Shown piece after piece: positions 27,273 to 35,065 of a stretch of DNA of 64,000 nt. The translations under genes and the position numbers were made by a program. The notes below the pieces were generated by a model. The model saw nothing but the letters and a program-made list of their open reading frames with translations. It had not been told where the DNA came from and made no database searches. The stretch's first letter is position 1. Every line of letters begins with the position of its first letter. Origin of the DNA: Polaribacter sp. Hel1_85. Its GTDB lineage: Bacteria > Bacteroidota > Bacteroidia > Flavobacteriales > Flavobacteriaceae. The stretch spans positions 124,001 through 188,000 of the forward strand of contig NZ_JPDS01000003.1 of assembly GCF_000766795.1 (NCBI RefSeq). Direction: 5' to 3'.

Positions 27273-28397
27273 ATGAAAATACAACGCATTACATATTTAT
27301 CATTAGGTACAAATCAAGGAAATAAATTTGAAAACCTACAAAATGCTATTAATTTAATAGACCAACAAGTAGGGGAAATCAAAAAAATTTCATCTATATA
27401 CAAAACCCGATCTTGGGGTTTTGAAGGAGAAGATTTTTTAAATATTTGCATTAAAATCTCCACTCATCAGCAACCAGAAACTTTAATGAATTCTTTATTA
27501 GAAATAGAGAATGAATTAGGTAGATTACGCACTTCTGAAGCAGGGTATCAAAATAGAATTATTGATATTGATATATTATTAATTGATGATCAAATAATAT
27601 TATCAAAAAAGTTAATTGTTCCACATCCTAGAATGTTACAGCGAAAATTTGTAATGATTCCTTTGTCTGAAATAGCAGGTACAGTTTTACATCCAATAGA
27701 AAAGAAGCAAATTTCTACTTGTTTACAGAGTTGTAATGATAGTTCAGACATAATATTAACAAATGAAAAGCTAAAAAGACCGATACCACTTACTGAAAAA
27801 TACAACTATATTGCTATTGAAGGAAACATAGGTGCTGGTAAAACATCTTTAGCAAATATGATTTCAAATGAATTTAATGCAAAAACAGTTTTAGAACGTT
27901 TTGCAGAAAACCCTTTTTTACCAAAATTTTATGAAGACAAAGAAAGATATGCTTTTCCACTGGAAATGAGCTTCTTGGCCGACAGATATCAACAGTTAAC
28001 CGATGATTTAGCTCAATTTGACTTATTCAAGAACTTTATAGTTTCTGATTATTATATCTTTAAATCTTTAATTTTCGCACAGGTTACATTACAAAAAGAA
28101 GAATATTTATTATATAGAAAAATGTTCGATTTGATGTACAAAGAAATTACAAAACCAGATTTATATATTTATTTATTTCAAAATACAGAGCGTCTTTTAG
28201 AGAACATAAAAAAAAGAGGAAGAGATTATGAGCAAAGTATAGAAACCTCCTACTTAAAAAGTATTCATAATGGTTATAAAAGTTTTATAAACACTGAAAA
28301 AAACTTAAATTTGTTAATCATTGATGTGTCAAAAATGGATTTTGTAAACAATATTGAAGATTACAAGTACATTGTTAATAAAATAAAGCATTTTTAA
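27273..28397 (+). CDS. folK: Fusion of HPPK (FolK) and deoxynucleoside kinase
   Basis: 374 residues, two enzymes in one chain. Residues 1-150 are 6-hydroxymethyl-7,8-dihydropterin pyrophosphokinase (folate synthesis): SLGTNQGNKFENL, RSWGFEGEDFLN, RIIDIDILLID (Mg-binding Asp pair) and PHPRMLQRKFVMIPL. Residues 176-374 are a deoxyadenosine/deoxyguanosine-type kinase with P-loop GNIGAGKTS (184-192), ERFAENPFLPKFYED and a lid-type Arg motif KKRGRDYEQS, used for dNTP salvage. This fusion is known in Bacteroidota. The link between folate and nucleotide metabolism is suggestive but unproven. Confidence 0.93.
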   Translation: MKIQRITYLSLGTNQGNKFENLQNAINLIDQQVGEIKKISSIYKTRSWGFEGEDFLNICIKISTHQQPETLMNSLLEIENELGRLRTSEAGYQNRIIDIDILLIDDQIILSKKLIVPHPRMLQRKFVMIPLSEIAGTVLHPIEKKQISTCLQSCNDSSDIILTNEKLKRPIPLTEKYNYIAIEGNIGAGKTSLANMISNEFNAKTVLERFAENPFLPKFYEDKERYAFPLEMSFLADRYQQLTDDLAQFDLFKNFIVSDYYIFKSLIFAQVTLQKEEYLLYRKMFDLMYKEITKPDLYIYLFQNTERLLENIKKRGRDYEQSIETSYLKSIHNGYKSFINTEKNLNLLIIDVSKMDFVNNIEDYKYIVNKIKHF

Positions 28398-28408
28398 AAA
28401 AAAAATTA

Positions 28409-28416
28409 TATTTTTG
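28409..28416 (+). promoter_or_regulatory. Promoter -7 element of the OmpA-type gene
   Basis: TATTTTTG followed by CA, 47 bases before the start codon. Confidence 0.55.
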
Positions 28417-28463
28417 CAGGAATAAATAATTCCCCCAATTGTTTAAAAAAAAAACATATTAAA

Positions 28464-29942
28464 ATGAGGAGAATTTTTTTATTTCTTTTATTGGGTAGCT
28501 TAATAGTTGCTAAATCATATAGTCAATTTACTACAGATGAAATTACTTACGGAAACAGAATTGATTTAGAAAACAGTAATAGTTGGGCTGTTGGTGGTGG
28601 TTTCAGTAACTTTATAATGCATGGAGATTTACGTTCAATAGGATCAGGTGATGATACAAATTATTTGAATTTCGGAGTATTTGGTTCTGTAAACAAAATG
28701 TTCAATCCTTTATTAGGGTTAGAATTTAAAGCTACTTATTCTAAAATTTCAGGAGGTGCTCAATACTTTTCTACAACAAATGAATACAAAGTATTATACA
28801 CTAATAGTACTGTACTTCAAGACAATATATATTTTAAAGGTATAGCTTATGGAGCTGAATTAAACTTAATTTTTAGTTTTACAAATTTATATGAAACAAC
28901 AGCAAGTAACTGGAATGCCGCTGGTTATTTTGGAGTTGGTTATCATTCATATGATTCTGCACTTTATGAAATAGATGTAACAGGAGCAAGTCCTGATAAA
29001 CTTTTAGTGGATTTTGGTTATAACCCAGCTCGAAATAGTGTAAACCAAGCAAGTTCTATTTATTTATCTGCACAATTTGGTATGAAAAGAAGAATAAGTA
29101 AACGTGTAGACCTAGAGTTTAGAACTGGTATGTATTTTAACTATGAAGACCATTTAGATGCAGCAATATCTAACAAACAAGATTGGGAAACTTTTTTTGT
29201 AAGTAGTGTTGGTGTAGTTGTAAAATTAGGTAAGAAAAAAGTATTTACTATTTGGGGTGATAAAAATGGTGGTGGAGATAAATTTAAGATCTTAGATACT
29301 GATAAGGATGGTGTAATGGATCAATTAGATATTGAGCCAAATACTCCAGCAGGTGTTATGGTTTATGGTAATGGTAAAGCTGTAGATTCTGATAAAGATG
29401 GTTTACCTGATTATAAAGATAAATGTCCTTTAAAATATGGACCTATATCTAATGAAGGATGTCCATTGAATGTAGATTCTGATGGTGATGGAATTATGGA
29501 TGGAGAAGATTTATGTCCAAATACTCCTGGTGTTGTTGAAAACAGAGGTTGTCCTAAACAAGAAGTAGCATCACCAAATAATGTTACTCAACAAATTGGA
29601 TTATTAGCAGCAAGTATCTATTTTGATACTAATAGTGATAGAATTAAATCGATCTCTTTTGCTACTATTGATAAAATTATCAACTTAATGAAAAAAATAC
29701 CAAATGTTAAATTTGTTATTGAAGGTCATACAGATGATAGAAATAGTGATAGATATAATTTGTATCTATCTCAAAGAAGAGCAGCAAGTGTCAGAAAATA
29801 CATGATACAACAAGGAATCGTAAGTGAAAGATTAGAGTCTAAGGGTTATGGTGAAGCAAGACCTAAATTCTCTAATGATAATGCAGGTGGTAGACAATTA
29901 AACAGAAGAGTTGAAATTAAACCTGTAGGTTCATTAGATTAA
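28464..29942 (+). CDS. OmpA-family protein with beta-barrel and thrombospondin type 3 repeats
   Basis: 492 residues. Signal peptide (AKSYSQ), an N-terminal beta-barrel (about 25-265), then calcium-binding TSP type 3 repeats (DTDKDGVMDQLD, DSDKDGLPDYKDKCP, DSDGDGIMDGEDLCP; about 275-370), and a C-terminal OmpA peptidoglycan-binding domain (about 385-488) with NVKFVIEGHTDDRNSDRYN and LSQRRAASVRKYM. It anchors the outer membrane to peptidoglycan. This three-part layout is typical of abundant flavobacterial outer-membrane proteins. Single-gene unit with its own promoter and terminator. Confidence 0.92.
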   Translation: MRRIFLFLLLGSLIVAKSYSQFTTDEITYGNRIDLENSNSWAVGGGFSNFIMHGDLRSIGSGDDTNYLNFGVFGSVNKMFNPLLGLEFKATYSKISGGAQYFSTTNEYKVLYTNSTVLQDNIYFKGIAYGAELNLIFSFTNLYETTASNWNAAGYFGVGYHSYDSALYEIDVTGASPDKLLVDFGYNPARNSVNQASSIYLSAQFGMKRRISKRVDLEFRTGMYFNYEDHLDAAISNKQDWETFFVSSVGVVVKLGKKKVFTIWGDKNGGGDKFKILDTDKDGVMDQLDIEPNTPAGVMVYGNGKAVDSDKDGLPDYKDKCPLKYGPISNEGCPLNVDSDGDGIMDGEDLCPNTPGVVENRGCPKQEVASPNNVTQQIGLLAASIYFDTNSDRIKSISFATIDKIINLMKKIPNVKFVIEGHTDDRNSDRYNLYLSQRRAASVRKYMIQQGIVSERLESKGYGEARPKFSNDNAGGRQLNRRVEIKPVGSLD

Positions 29943-29962
29943 TAATTCTTAAAATTAATAAA

Positions 29963-29999
29963 CAAAAAAAGACTACTTAGAAAGTAGTCTTTTTTTTGT
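29963..29999 (+). terminator. Terminator of the OmpA-type gene
   Basis: Stem AAAAGACTACTT/AAGTAGTCTTTT with a T run. Confidence 0.85.
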
Positions 30000-30057
30000 T
30001 CTCTACTAATCTATATTTGTTACAAAAAAACACATTTAATACCAATATTTTTAAATT

Positions 30058-30094
30058 ATAGAGCCTCTTAAATTAATTTAAGAGGCTTTATAAC
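30058..30094 (-). terminator. gldC terminator
   Basis: Stem AGCCTCTTAAATT/AATTTAAGAGGCT, about 20 bases past the gldC stop on the minus strand. The T run is short. Confidence 0.65.
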
Positions 30095-30115
30095 ATACTT
30101 ATATAAGAGTAAGTA

Positions 30116-30451
30116 TTATTTTTTAATTTCCAGTTTTTCAGCGAAATAATCACAAAAATCACGCATTGTTGCACTCATTTTTTGATCGTCTGTTGCTCGC
30201 TCAAATGTATCTGCCATAGAAACTAAAGTTTGATGATAAAATTGCTTCATTTCATCTACAGGCATATCTTTTGTCCATAAATCCATACGTAAAGTATCTT
30301 TTTCCTTATGATCCCAGACAGAAATCATAATAGCTTTAGAAACTTCATTATTTATCCCTCCATCTTTTGCTGTCCAAGAAATTTCTTCTGGCACTTTGTT
30401 TTCATCTAAACCAATTTCAAAATTAATTTGTGAATTATGTTTTACTGACAT
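30116..30451 (-). CDS. gldC: Gliding motility protein GldC
   Basis: 111 residues, the usual GldC length, soluble and without a signal peptide. Family-typical stretches are INFEIGLDENKVPEEISW and KDTLRMDLWTKDMPVDEMKQ. GldC is known from Flavobacterium to stimulate gliding, probably through GldB; its exact action is unclear. The start codon overlaps the gldB stop by one base, so the pair forms a gldB-gldC operon. Confidence 0.93.
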   Translation of the reverse strand: MSVKHNSQINFEIGLDENKVPEEISWTAKDGGINNEVSKAIMISVWDHKEKDTLRMDLWTKDMPVDEMKQFYHQTLVSMADTFERATDDQKMSATMRDFCDYFAEKLEIKK

Positions 30452-31410
30452 TATTTTTTAGGCTTGTATTTTGATTTTTTGAATAAAACTTCTGAATCAA
30501 TTGTTAATAATTCTTGCAAAGATACATCATTATTTTGCATAAAAGACTTCACTATTTGCCATCCTAACCATATACCAATTCTTCCAGGAGACTGATTGTC
30601 ACTTTGTAAATAAAACTTAGAAAATGGAGCATTATCTAAAAACCTTTTATTTAATTTAGTATCTGTACTAAACAATAATTTTCTTTCAATAAAATACTTC
30701 CAGATTTCTACTTCATTATTAATTGCCCAGTCAATTTTTTCTTCAGAATATCCTATTTTTAATTTATCAGAAATAGAAGGCAAATACATATCCAATAGAT
30801 ACATTTTTTTTCCTTCATGTATCATCTTACCTATAAAACTTCTATTATTAATTGATAATAATTGCTTGTCTATTATAGAATTTGCAACATCAACAATAAT
30901 GTTTTCTTTAGTATTATTTTCTTTTACATATTTTGGATACTCTGAATAAAACTCATGCTCTTTCCCTAGATATACATCCAAAGAAATAAGCATTAAACTA
31001 TCTGCATAAATAACTCTACTATCATAATCTATATTAGATATCATAGTAACAACATTAGGTGTTTTAAATTTAGAATTATAATATTTAATATGCTTAAAAA
31101 GAGATATTAATTGAGTTTCTAATTCAGAAATATTACTATATAAGTTTTGAGTTTCTTTATATAAATTTTGCTCATCTTTATCATTAATTTTTGCTATTGC
31201 CAAACTATCTGTAAATGATTTTGGAAACAAGTAAGCATATTTCTTTTTTAATAAGGGCAACTTTTCTTTTGAAGCATTATAAAAATCTACTTCATATCTT
31301 TTTATTGAGAAATTTAAATCAATATTTGAAACATCGACAGTTTTTTCTTTATTTGATTTACATGAAAGGAAGCTAAATAAAATAAAAAAAACTATTATAA
31401 AAAATCTCAT
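30451..31410 (-). CDS. gldB: Gliding motility lipoprotein GldB
   Basis: 319 residues. Short lipoprotein signal (FFILFSFLSCK, lipobox Cys17). The rest fits GldB: RYEVDFYNASKEKLPLLKKK near the N-terminus and PGRIGIWLGWQIVKSFMQNN near the C-terminus. GldB is an essential gliding lipoprotein in Flavobacterium, where gliding depends on type IX secretion. It is divergent from nadE, as in several Flavobacteria. It signals either active gliding or retention of the gld set. Confidence 0.92.
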   Translation of the reverse strand: MRFFIIVFFILFSFLSCKSNKEKTVDVSNIDLNFSIKRYEVDFYNASKEKLPLLKKKYAYLFPKSFTDSLAIAKINDKDEQNLYKETQNLYSNISELETQLISLFKHIKYYNSKFKTPNVVTMISNIDYDSRVIYADSLMLISLDVYLGKEHEFYSEYPKYVKENNTKENIIVDVANSIIDKQLLSINNRSFIGKMIHEGKKMYLLDMYLPSISDKLKIGYSEEKIDWAINNEVEIWKYFIERKLLFSTDTKLNKRFLDNAPFSKFYLQSDNQSPGRIGIWLGWQIVKSFMQNNDVSLQELLTIDSEVLFKKSKYKPKK

Positions 31411-31469
31411 AAACTTTGTATCTTGCTATTAGAATTATAAAACGATAAAAATACTAAAATAGTTTATCA

Positions 31470-32258
31470 ATGAAAACCGAAAAAGTTGCAGAACATATAA
31501 TAAAATGGTTAAAAGAGTATGCCGAAAACGCAAAAGTAAAAGGGTTTGTTGTTGGGGTTTCTGGAGGAATTGATTCTGCCTTAACATCAACATTATGTGC
31601 AAAAACTGGTTTCCCTACTCTATGTGTAGAAATGCCAATTCATCAAGCAGAAAGTCAAGTCACAAGAGCACAAGAACATATTAATCAATTAAAAGAAAAT
31701 TTTAATAATGTTTCTGATGTAAGAGTAAATTTAACTTCTACTTTCGAAGATTTTAAAAATGTAGTTCCCAATACAGAACCTTCTGCTAAAGTAGACTTAT
31801 CTTTAGCAAATACTAGAGCAAGACTTAGAATGACAACCTTGTATTATCTAGCTGGTTTACACAGTTACTTAGTTGCAGGGACAGGAAATAAAGTTGAAGA
31901 TTTTGGGGTAGGTTTTTACACAAAATATGGAGACGGAGGTGTTGATTTAAGTCCTATTGCAGATTTAATGAAGTCTGAAGTTTATGAATTAGCTGCATTT
32001 TTAGGTGTACCAAATTCGATACAAACTGCACAACCAACAGATGGACTGTTTGGAGATAGCAGAACAGATGAAGATCAAATTGGCGCTTCTTATGACGAAT
32101 TAGAATGGGCTATGAACATGCAAAATAAAGGAAAATCTGAAGATGAATTTTCAGGAAGAGAAAAAGAAGTTTTTAAAATTTATTCAAGATTAAATAGAAT
32201 TAATCAGCATAAAATGATTCCAATTCCGGTTTGTGAAATCCCAAAAGAGATTAAATAA
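31470..32258 (+). CDS. nadE: NAD synthetase, ammonia-dependent
   Basis: 262 residues with no glutaminase domain, so ammonia-dependent. It adenylates and amidates nicotinate adenine dinucleotide to NAD. The PP-loop GFVVGVSGGIDSALTSTL is at about 25-42; further signatures are ARLRMTTLYYLAG, GTGNKVEDFGVGFYTKYGDG and SPIADLMKSEVYELAAFLG. It is divergent from gldB and ends in a shared bidirectional terminator. Confidence 0.95.
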   Translation: MKTEKVAEHIIKWLKEYAENAKVKGFVVGVSGGIDSALTSTLCAKTGFPTLCVEMPIHQAESQVTRAQEHINQLKENFNNVSDVRVNLTSTFEDFKNVVPNTEPSAKVDLSLANTRARLRMTTLYYLAGLHSYLVAGTGNKVEDFGVGFYTKYGDGGVDLSPIADLMKSEVYELAAFLGVPNSIQTAQPTDGLFGDSRTDEDQIGASYDELEWAMNMQNKGKSEDEFSGREKEVFKIYSRLNRINQHKMIPIPVCEIPKEIK

Positions 32259-32263
32259 AAAAT

Positions 32264-32297
32264 AAAAAAGCCTTAATTTAAGAATTAAGGCTTTTTT
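32264..32297. terminator. Bidirectional terminator between nadE and micro-ORF A
   Basis: 15-base-pair perfect stem AAAAAAGCCTTAATT/AATTAAGGCTTTTTT with loop TAAG. Terminator-like on both strands. Confidence 0.9.
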
Positions 32298-32301
32298 ATT
32301 T

Positions 32302-32433
32302 TTAAAGAAAATTGGCTGAAATCATTTTTTTCTTAATTCTTACGTATGCTTTTTTCTTTGATCCTTTTATAATTTCAAAAGGGAGAAGAATAAATAAAAA
32401 AATAATTTTTAAGAACTCAATTAATCTTTTCAT
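32302..32433 (-). CDS. Micro-ORF A, 43 residues, paralogue of micro-ORF B
   Basis: Begins MKRLIEFLKIIFLFILLPFE and ends KKKMISANFL. One hydrophobic segment (about 5-20) is followed by a basic tail (KGSKKKAYVRIKKK), so probably a small inner-membrane peptide. Aligned without gaps to micro-ORF B (32532-32663): same length, identical MKRL start, LKII, LPFEI, KGSKK and AN near the end. Conservation between the two copies is strong evidence that both are translated. Each copy is followed by its own terminator. Function unknown. Confidence 0.75.
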   Translation of the reverse strand: MKRLIEFLKIIFLFILLPFEIIKGSKKKAYVRIKKKMISANFL

Positions 32434-32472
32434 TTTTTAAATTTTTATCAACACTTATTTAGACACACAAAT

Positions 32473-32509
32473 AAAAAAAAGTCACATATTTAATATGTGA
32501 CTTTTTTTT
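32473..32509 (-). terminator. Terminator of micro-ORF B
   Basis: Stem AAAAAGTCACATA/TATGTGACTTTTT, flanked by A and T runs, between the two micro-ORFs. Confidence 0.85.
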
Positions 32510-32531
32510 AAGATTTTACCAAAATAATTAA

Positions 32532-32663
32532 TTAAAGCAGGTTTGCTGCAACCATCATTTTTTTAATCTTCATGTACGCTCTTTTCTTAGAACCTTTTGA
32601 AATTTCAAATGGTAAAAAAATGAACAATTGAATAATTTTAAGTAATTGTAATAGTCTTTTCAT
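32532..32663 (-). CDS. Micro-ORF B, 43 residues, paralogue of micro-ORF A
   Basis: Begins MKRLLQLLKIIQLFIFLPFE and ends IKKMMVAANLL. Hydrophobic helix (about 4-19) then basic tail (KGSKKRAYMKIKK). About two thirds of positions are identical or similar to micro-ORF A, which lies 98 bases further on in the same direction. A tandem duplication of a small membrane peptide is the simplest reading. A type I toxin-like peptide or a small regulator of a membrane complex are both possible (inference); no antisense RNA is evident. Confidence 0.75.
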   Translation of the reverse strand: MKRLLQLLKIIQLFIFLPFEISKGSKKRAYMKIKKMMVAANLL

Positions 32664-32764
32664 AGAACTAAGTTTTTCTTTTAGCGTGTGCAATATACAA
32701 AAAAACTATTTAAACCTAAAAAATTCCTATGGGTGTAAACACCCTTTTTTACAATTTCTTAATA

Positions 32765-34798
32765 TTAGACAACTCTATTTAATTTTTCAAAAAGCCTCAT
32801 TTTTAAGTTGGTATAGTTCCTTATAACTTCTAAATCTATTGAAACTCCCTGATCTTTTACTGCAGCATTCATCAACTCTTCAATTTTTTCTCCTATTAAA
32901 ACTCTTCTTAAATTATATACCACATCATTCACTCCTTTTGCTAATACTTCTAAAGCAGATTTTACTTCAATATTTTGTCCTTCCCAATCACTTAGTTGAC
33001 GATTAGGGTTTTCTTTCTCCATTAAAATGGATGTTACTATTGTAGCTATTTCAGGGTTTTTATGGTTAATTAAATCATCAATATTTAATTTTTCTAACTG
33101 ATTTAACTGATGAATAATTTCAGTATAAATTTCTTGAAAAATAGCATTAGAAAACTCTATTTCATCTTCGTGCAAATGCACATAAATTTCTGCCGAAACA
33201 GTATTTTCATATTTTCTTAACGCAATTTTTTCTCTTCCTTCATCATCAACATTAATAACCTCTTCAATAAATTCTATCTCTTCGTTTCCATATAAAAGTA
33301 GAATTTTAATAATTTCGTTTTCTAAAATTGAGAGTTGATCAATTTTTTGAGAAGAAACTGGGCCACCTTTAACCAAGCCCATTTGAGCTTGTTCTTGTTC
33401 CATAAAATATTCTGGTGGTGGTTCATTAGGATCTTGCTGAGGACTATTTTGATAATTTCTATTTTGTTGCCTATTTGTTTTACTCTTTTCTTGTATCCCT
33501 TTTTTTAATAACTGCGCTAATTCGCTAAATAAAACTCGCTCAGAAATATCCATAATTCTAGAACATTCTTGCACATAAACTTCACGCTGAATTCCATCAG
33601 GAATTTTAGAAATACTCGTTACAATATCTCTAATTACTCCTGCTTTTTTTATAGGATCGTTATTAGAATCTTTTAATAAAAGTGAAACTTTAAAGTTGAT
33701 AAAATCTTGCGCAGAATTTTCTAAATACGCTTTTAAATCTGCATCTGAATTTGCTTTTGCAAAACTATCTGGATCTTCACCATCTGGAAATTGAACTACT
33801 TTTACGTTCATTCCTTGTTCTAGAATTAAATCGATTCCACGAATAGAAGCTCTAATTCCTGCTGCATCACCATCAAATAAAACGGTAATATTTTTTGTAA
33901 GTCTGTGTACTAATCTAATTTGATCTGAGGTTAAAGCTGTACCAGAAGAAGCCACAACATTCTCTACTCCAGATTGATTGAAAGAAATTACATCTGTATA
34001 ACCTTCTACCAAAAAACAGTTGTCTTGTTTTGCTATTTCTTTTTTAGCTTGATAGATTCCATATAGAATTTTACTCTTGTGATAAATATCACTTTCAGGT
34101 GAATTTAAATACTTTGCTGCTTTTTTATCGGCAGTTAAAATACGTCCTCCAAAACCTAAAATTCTTCCAGACATAGAATGTATAGGAAACATTACACGTC
34201 CTTTAAAACGATCGAATTGCTTGTTTTCTTTTACAATTGTTAACCCTGTTGCCCCAAGATATTTTAAATCATAACCTTTATCTAAAGCTGCTTTTGTAAA
34301 ATTATCCCATTCATCAATACAATATCCTAATTCGAATTTTTTAATCGTTTCATCTGTAAAACCACGTTCTTTAAAATAAGACAATCCTATTGCTTTTCCT
34401 TTATTGGAATTCAGCATTAAATCATGAAAATAATCTTTGGCAAAATTAGAAACCAAAAACATACTTTCTCTTTCATTCATCTGAGCTTTTTCTTCTGATG
34501 TTTGCTCAGTTTCTTCAATTTCTATATTGTATTTTTTAGCCAACCATCTTAATGCTTCTGGATAAGAAAAATGTTCATGTTCCATTAAAAACGAGACTGA
34601 ATTCCCTCCTTTTCCTGTAGAAAAATCTTTCCAGATTTGTTTTACGGGAGAAACCATAAAAGAAGGAGATTTTTCGTCTGTAAAGGGACTTAAACCTTTA
34701 AAGTTACTACCTGCTTTTTTAAGTTGAACAAATTCACCAATAACCTCTTCTACTCTTGCAGATTCGAAAATACGGTCTATGGAACTTCTTGATATCAT
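32765..34798 (-). CDS. dnaG: DNA primase DnaG, zinc ligands lost
   Basis: 677 residues. Makes RNA primers for replication. The N-terminal CHC2-type domain keeps its frame (NFKGLSPFTDEKSPSFMVSP) but all four zinc ligands are replaced: Cys by Ser37, His by Thr40, Cys by Asp58 and Cys by Thr61 (QIWKDFSTGKGG). The catalytic TOPRIM core is intact (CFLVEGYTDVISFNQSG, TVLFDGDAAGIRASIRG). A Gln/Asn/Pro-rich linker (about 430-460) precedes the C-terminal helicase-interaction domain. A TATATTTG promoter lies 26 bases upstream. Confidence 0.95.
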   Translation of the reverse strand: MISRSSIDRIFESARVEEVIGEFVQLKKAGSNFKGLSPFTDEKSPSFMVSPVKQIWKDFSTGKGGNSVSFLMEHEHFSYPEALRWLAKKYNIEIEETEQTSEEKAQMNERESMFLVSNFAKDYFHDLMLNSNKGKAIGLSYFKERGFTDETIKKFELGYCIDEWDNFTKAALDKGYDLKYLGATGLTIVKENKQFDRFKGRVMFPIHSMSGRILGFGGRILTADKKAAKYLNSPESDIYHKSKILYGIYQAKKEIAKQDNCFLVEGYTDVISFNQSGVENVVASSGTALTSDQIRLVHRLTKNITVLFDGDAAGIRASIRGIDLILEQGMNVKVVQFPDGEDPDSFAKANSDADLKAYLENSAQDFINFKVSLLLKDSNNDPIKKAGVIRDIVTSISKIPDGIQREVYVQECSRIMDISERVLFSELAQLLKKGIQEKSKTNRQQNRNYQNSPQQDPNEPPPEYFMEQEQAQMGLVKGGPVSSQKIDQLSILENEIIKILLLYGNEEIEFIEEVINVDDEGREKIALRKYENTVSAEIYVHLHEDEIEFSNAIFQEIYTEIIHQLNQLEKLNIDDLINHKNPEIATIVTSILMEKENPNRQLSDWEGQNIEVKSALEVLAKGVNDVVYNLRRVLIGEKIEELMNAAVKDQGVSIDLEVIRNYTNLKMRLFEKLNRVV

Positions 34799-34824
34799 TA
34801 ATTGGGTTTATTGGAAAGTAATAA

Positions 34825-34832
34825 CAAATATA
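34825..34832 (-). promoter_or_regulatory. dnaG promoter -7 element
   Basis: Minus strand reads TATATTTG, an exact TAnnTTTG match 26 bases before the dnaG start. Confidence 0.55.
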
Positions 34833-34867
34833 GGAATTAGAATTTTTGTTTTAAAAGTTCTAAAATG

Positions 34868-34926
34868 AAAAACTTCAAAGATTTTTATTCTGGTTAAATT
34901 TCAGAACAATTGTCTTTGAAGTTTTT
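34868..34926 (-). terminator. Hairpin downstream of clpX
   Basis: AAAAACTTCAAAGA pairs with TCTTTGAAGTTTTT 31 bases apart; an inner stem TTCTG/CAGAA makes a two-stage hairpin. It lies between the structured element at 34977 and dnaG and probably ends clpX transcription. Confidence 0.6.
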
Positions 34927-34976
34927 ATAAATTCTAAAAGAAAATTTTACAAACTTCCTTTTTTAGTGAGCATTAC

Positions 34977-35057
34977 GCGTTAAGGATTGAAACGACATCC
35001 TTTTTTCTTTTTCAGAAAAAAGATATAGTGAAAAGCCTGACCTGAAAAGGAACGCCC
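34977..35057 (+). ncRNA. Flavo-1-like structured RNA element
   Basis: About 80 bases with clear secondary structure. An outer helix GCGTT/AACGC closes the element, a hairpin AGGAT...ATCCT follows, then a long hairpin TTTTTTC/GAAAAAA with GATATAGTG after it, then GCCTGACC/AAAGGAACGCCC at the 3' side. The arrangement AGGATTGAAACGACATCCTT followed by GATATAGTGAAAAGCC resembles a repeated structured element of flavobacterial intergenic regions, the Rfam Flavo-1 motif as I remember it. Strand was chosen by the remembered consensus orientation. It lies antiparallel to clpX, just past its 3' end. Function unknown. Confidence 0.55.
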
Positions 35058-35065
35058 ACAAAGAT

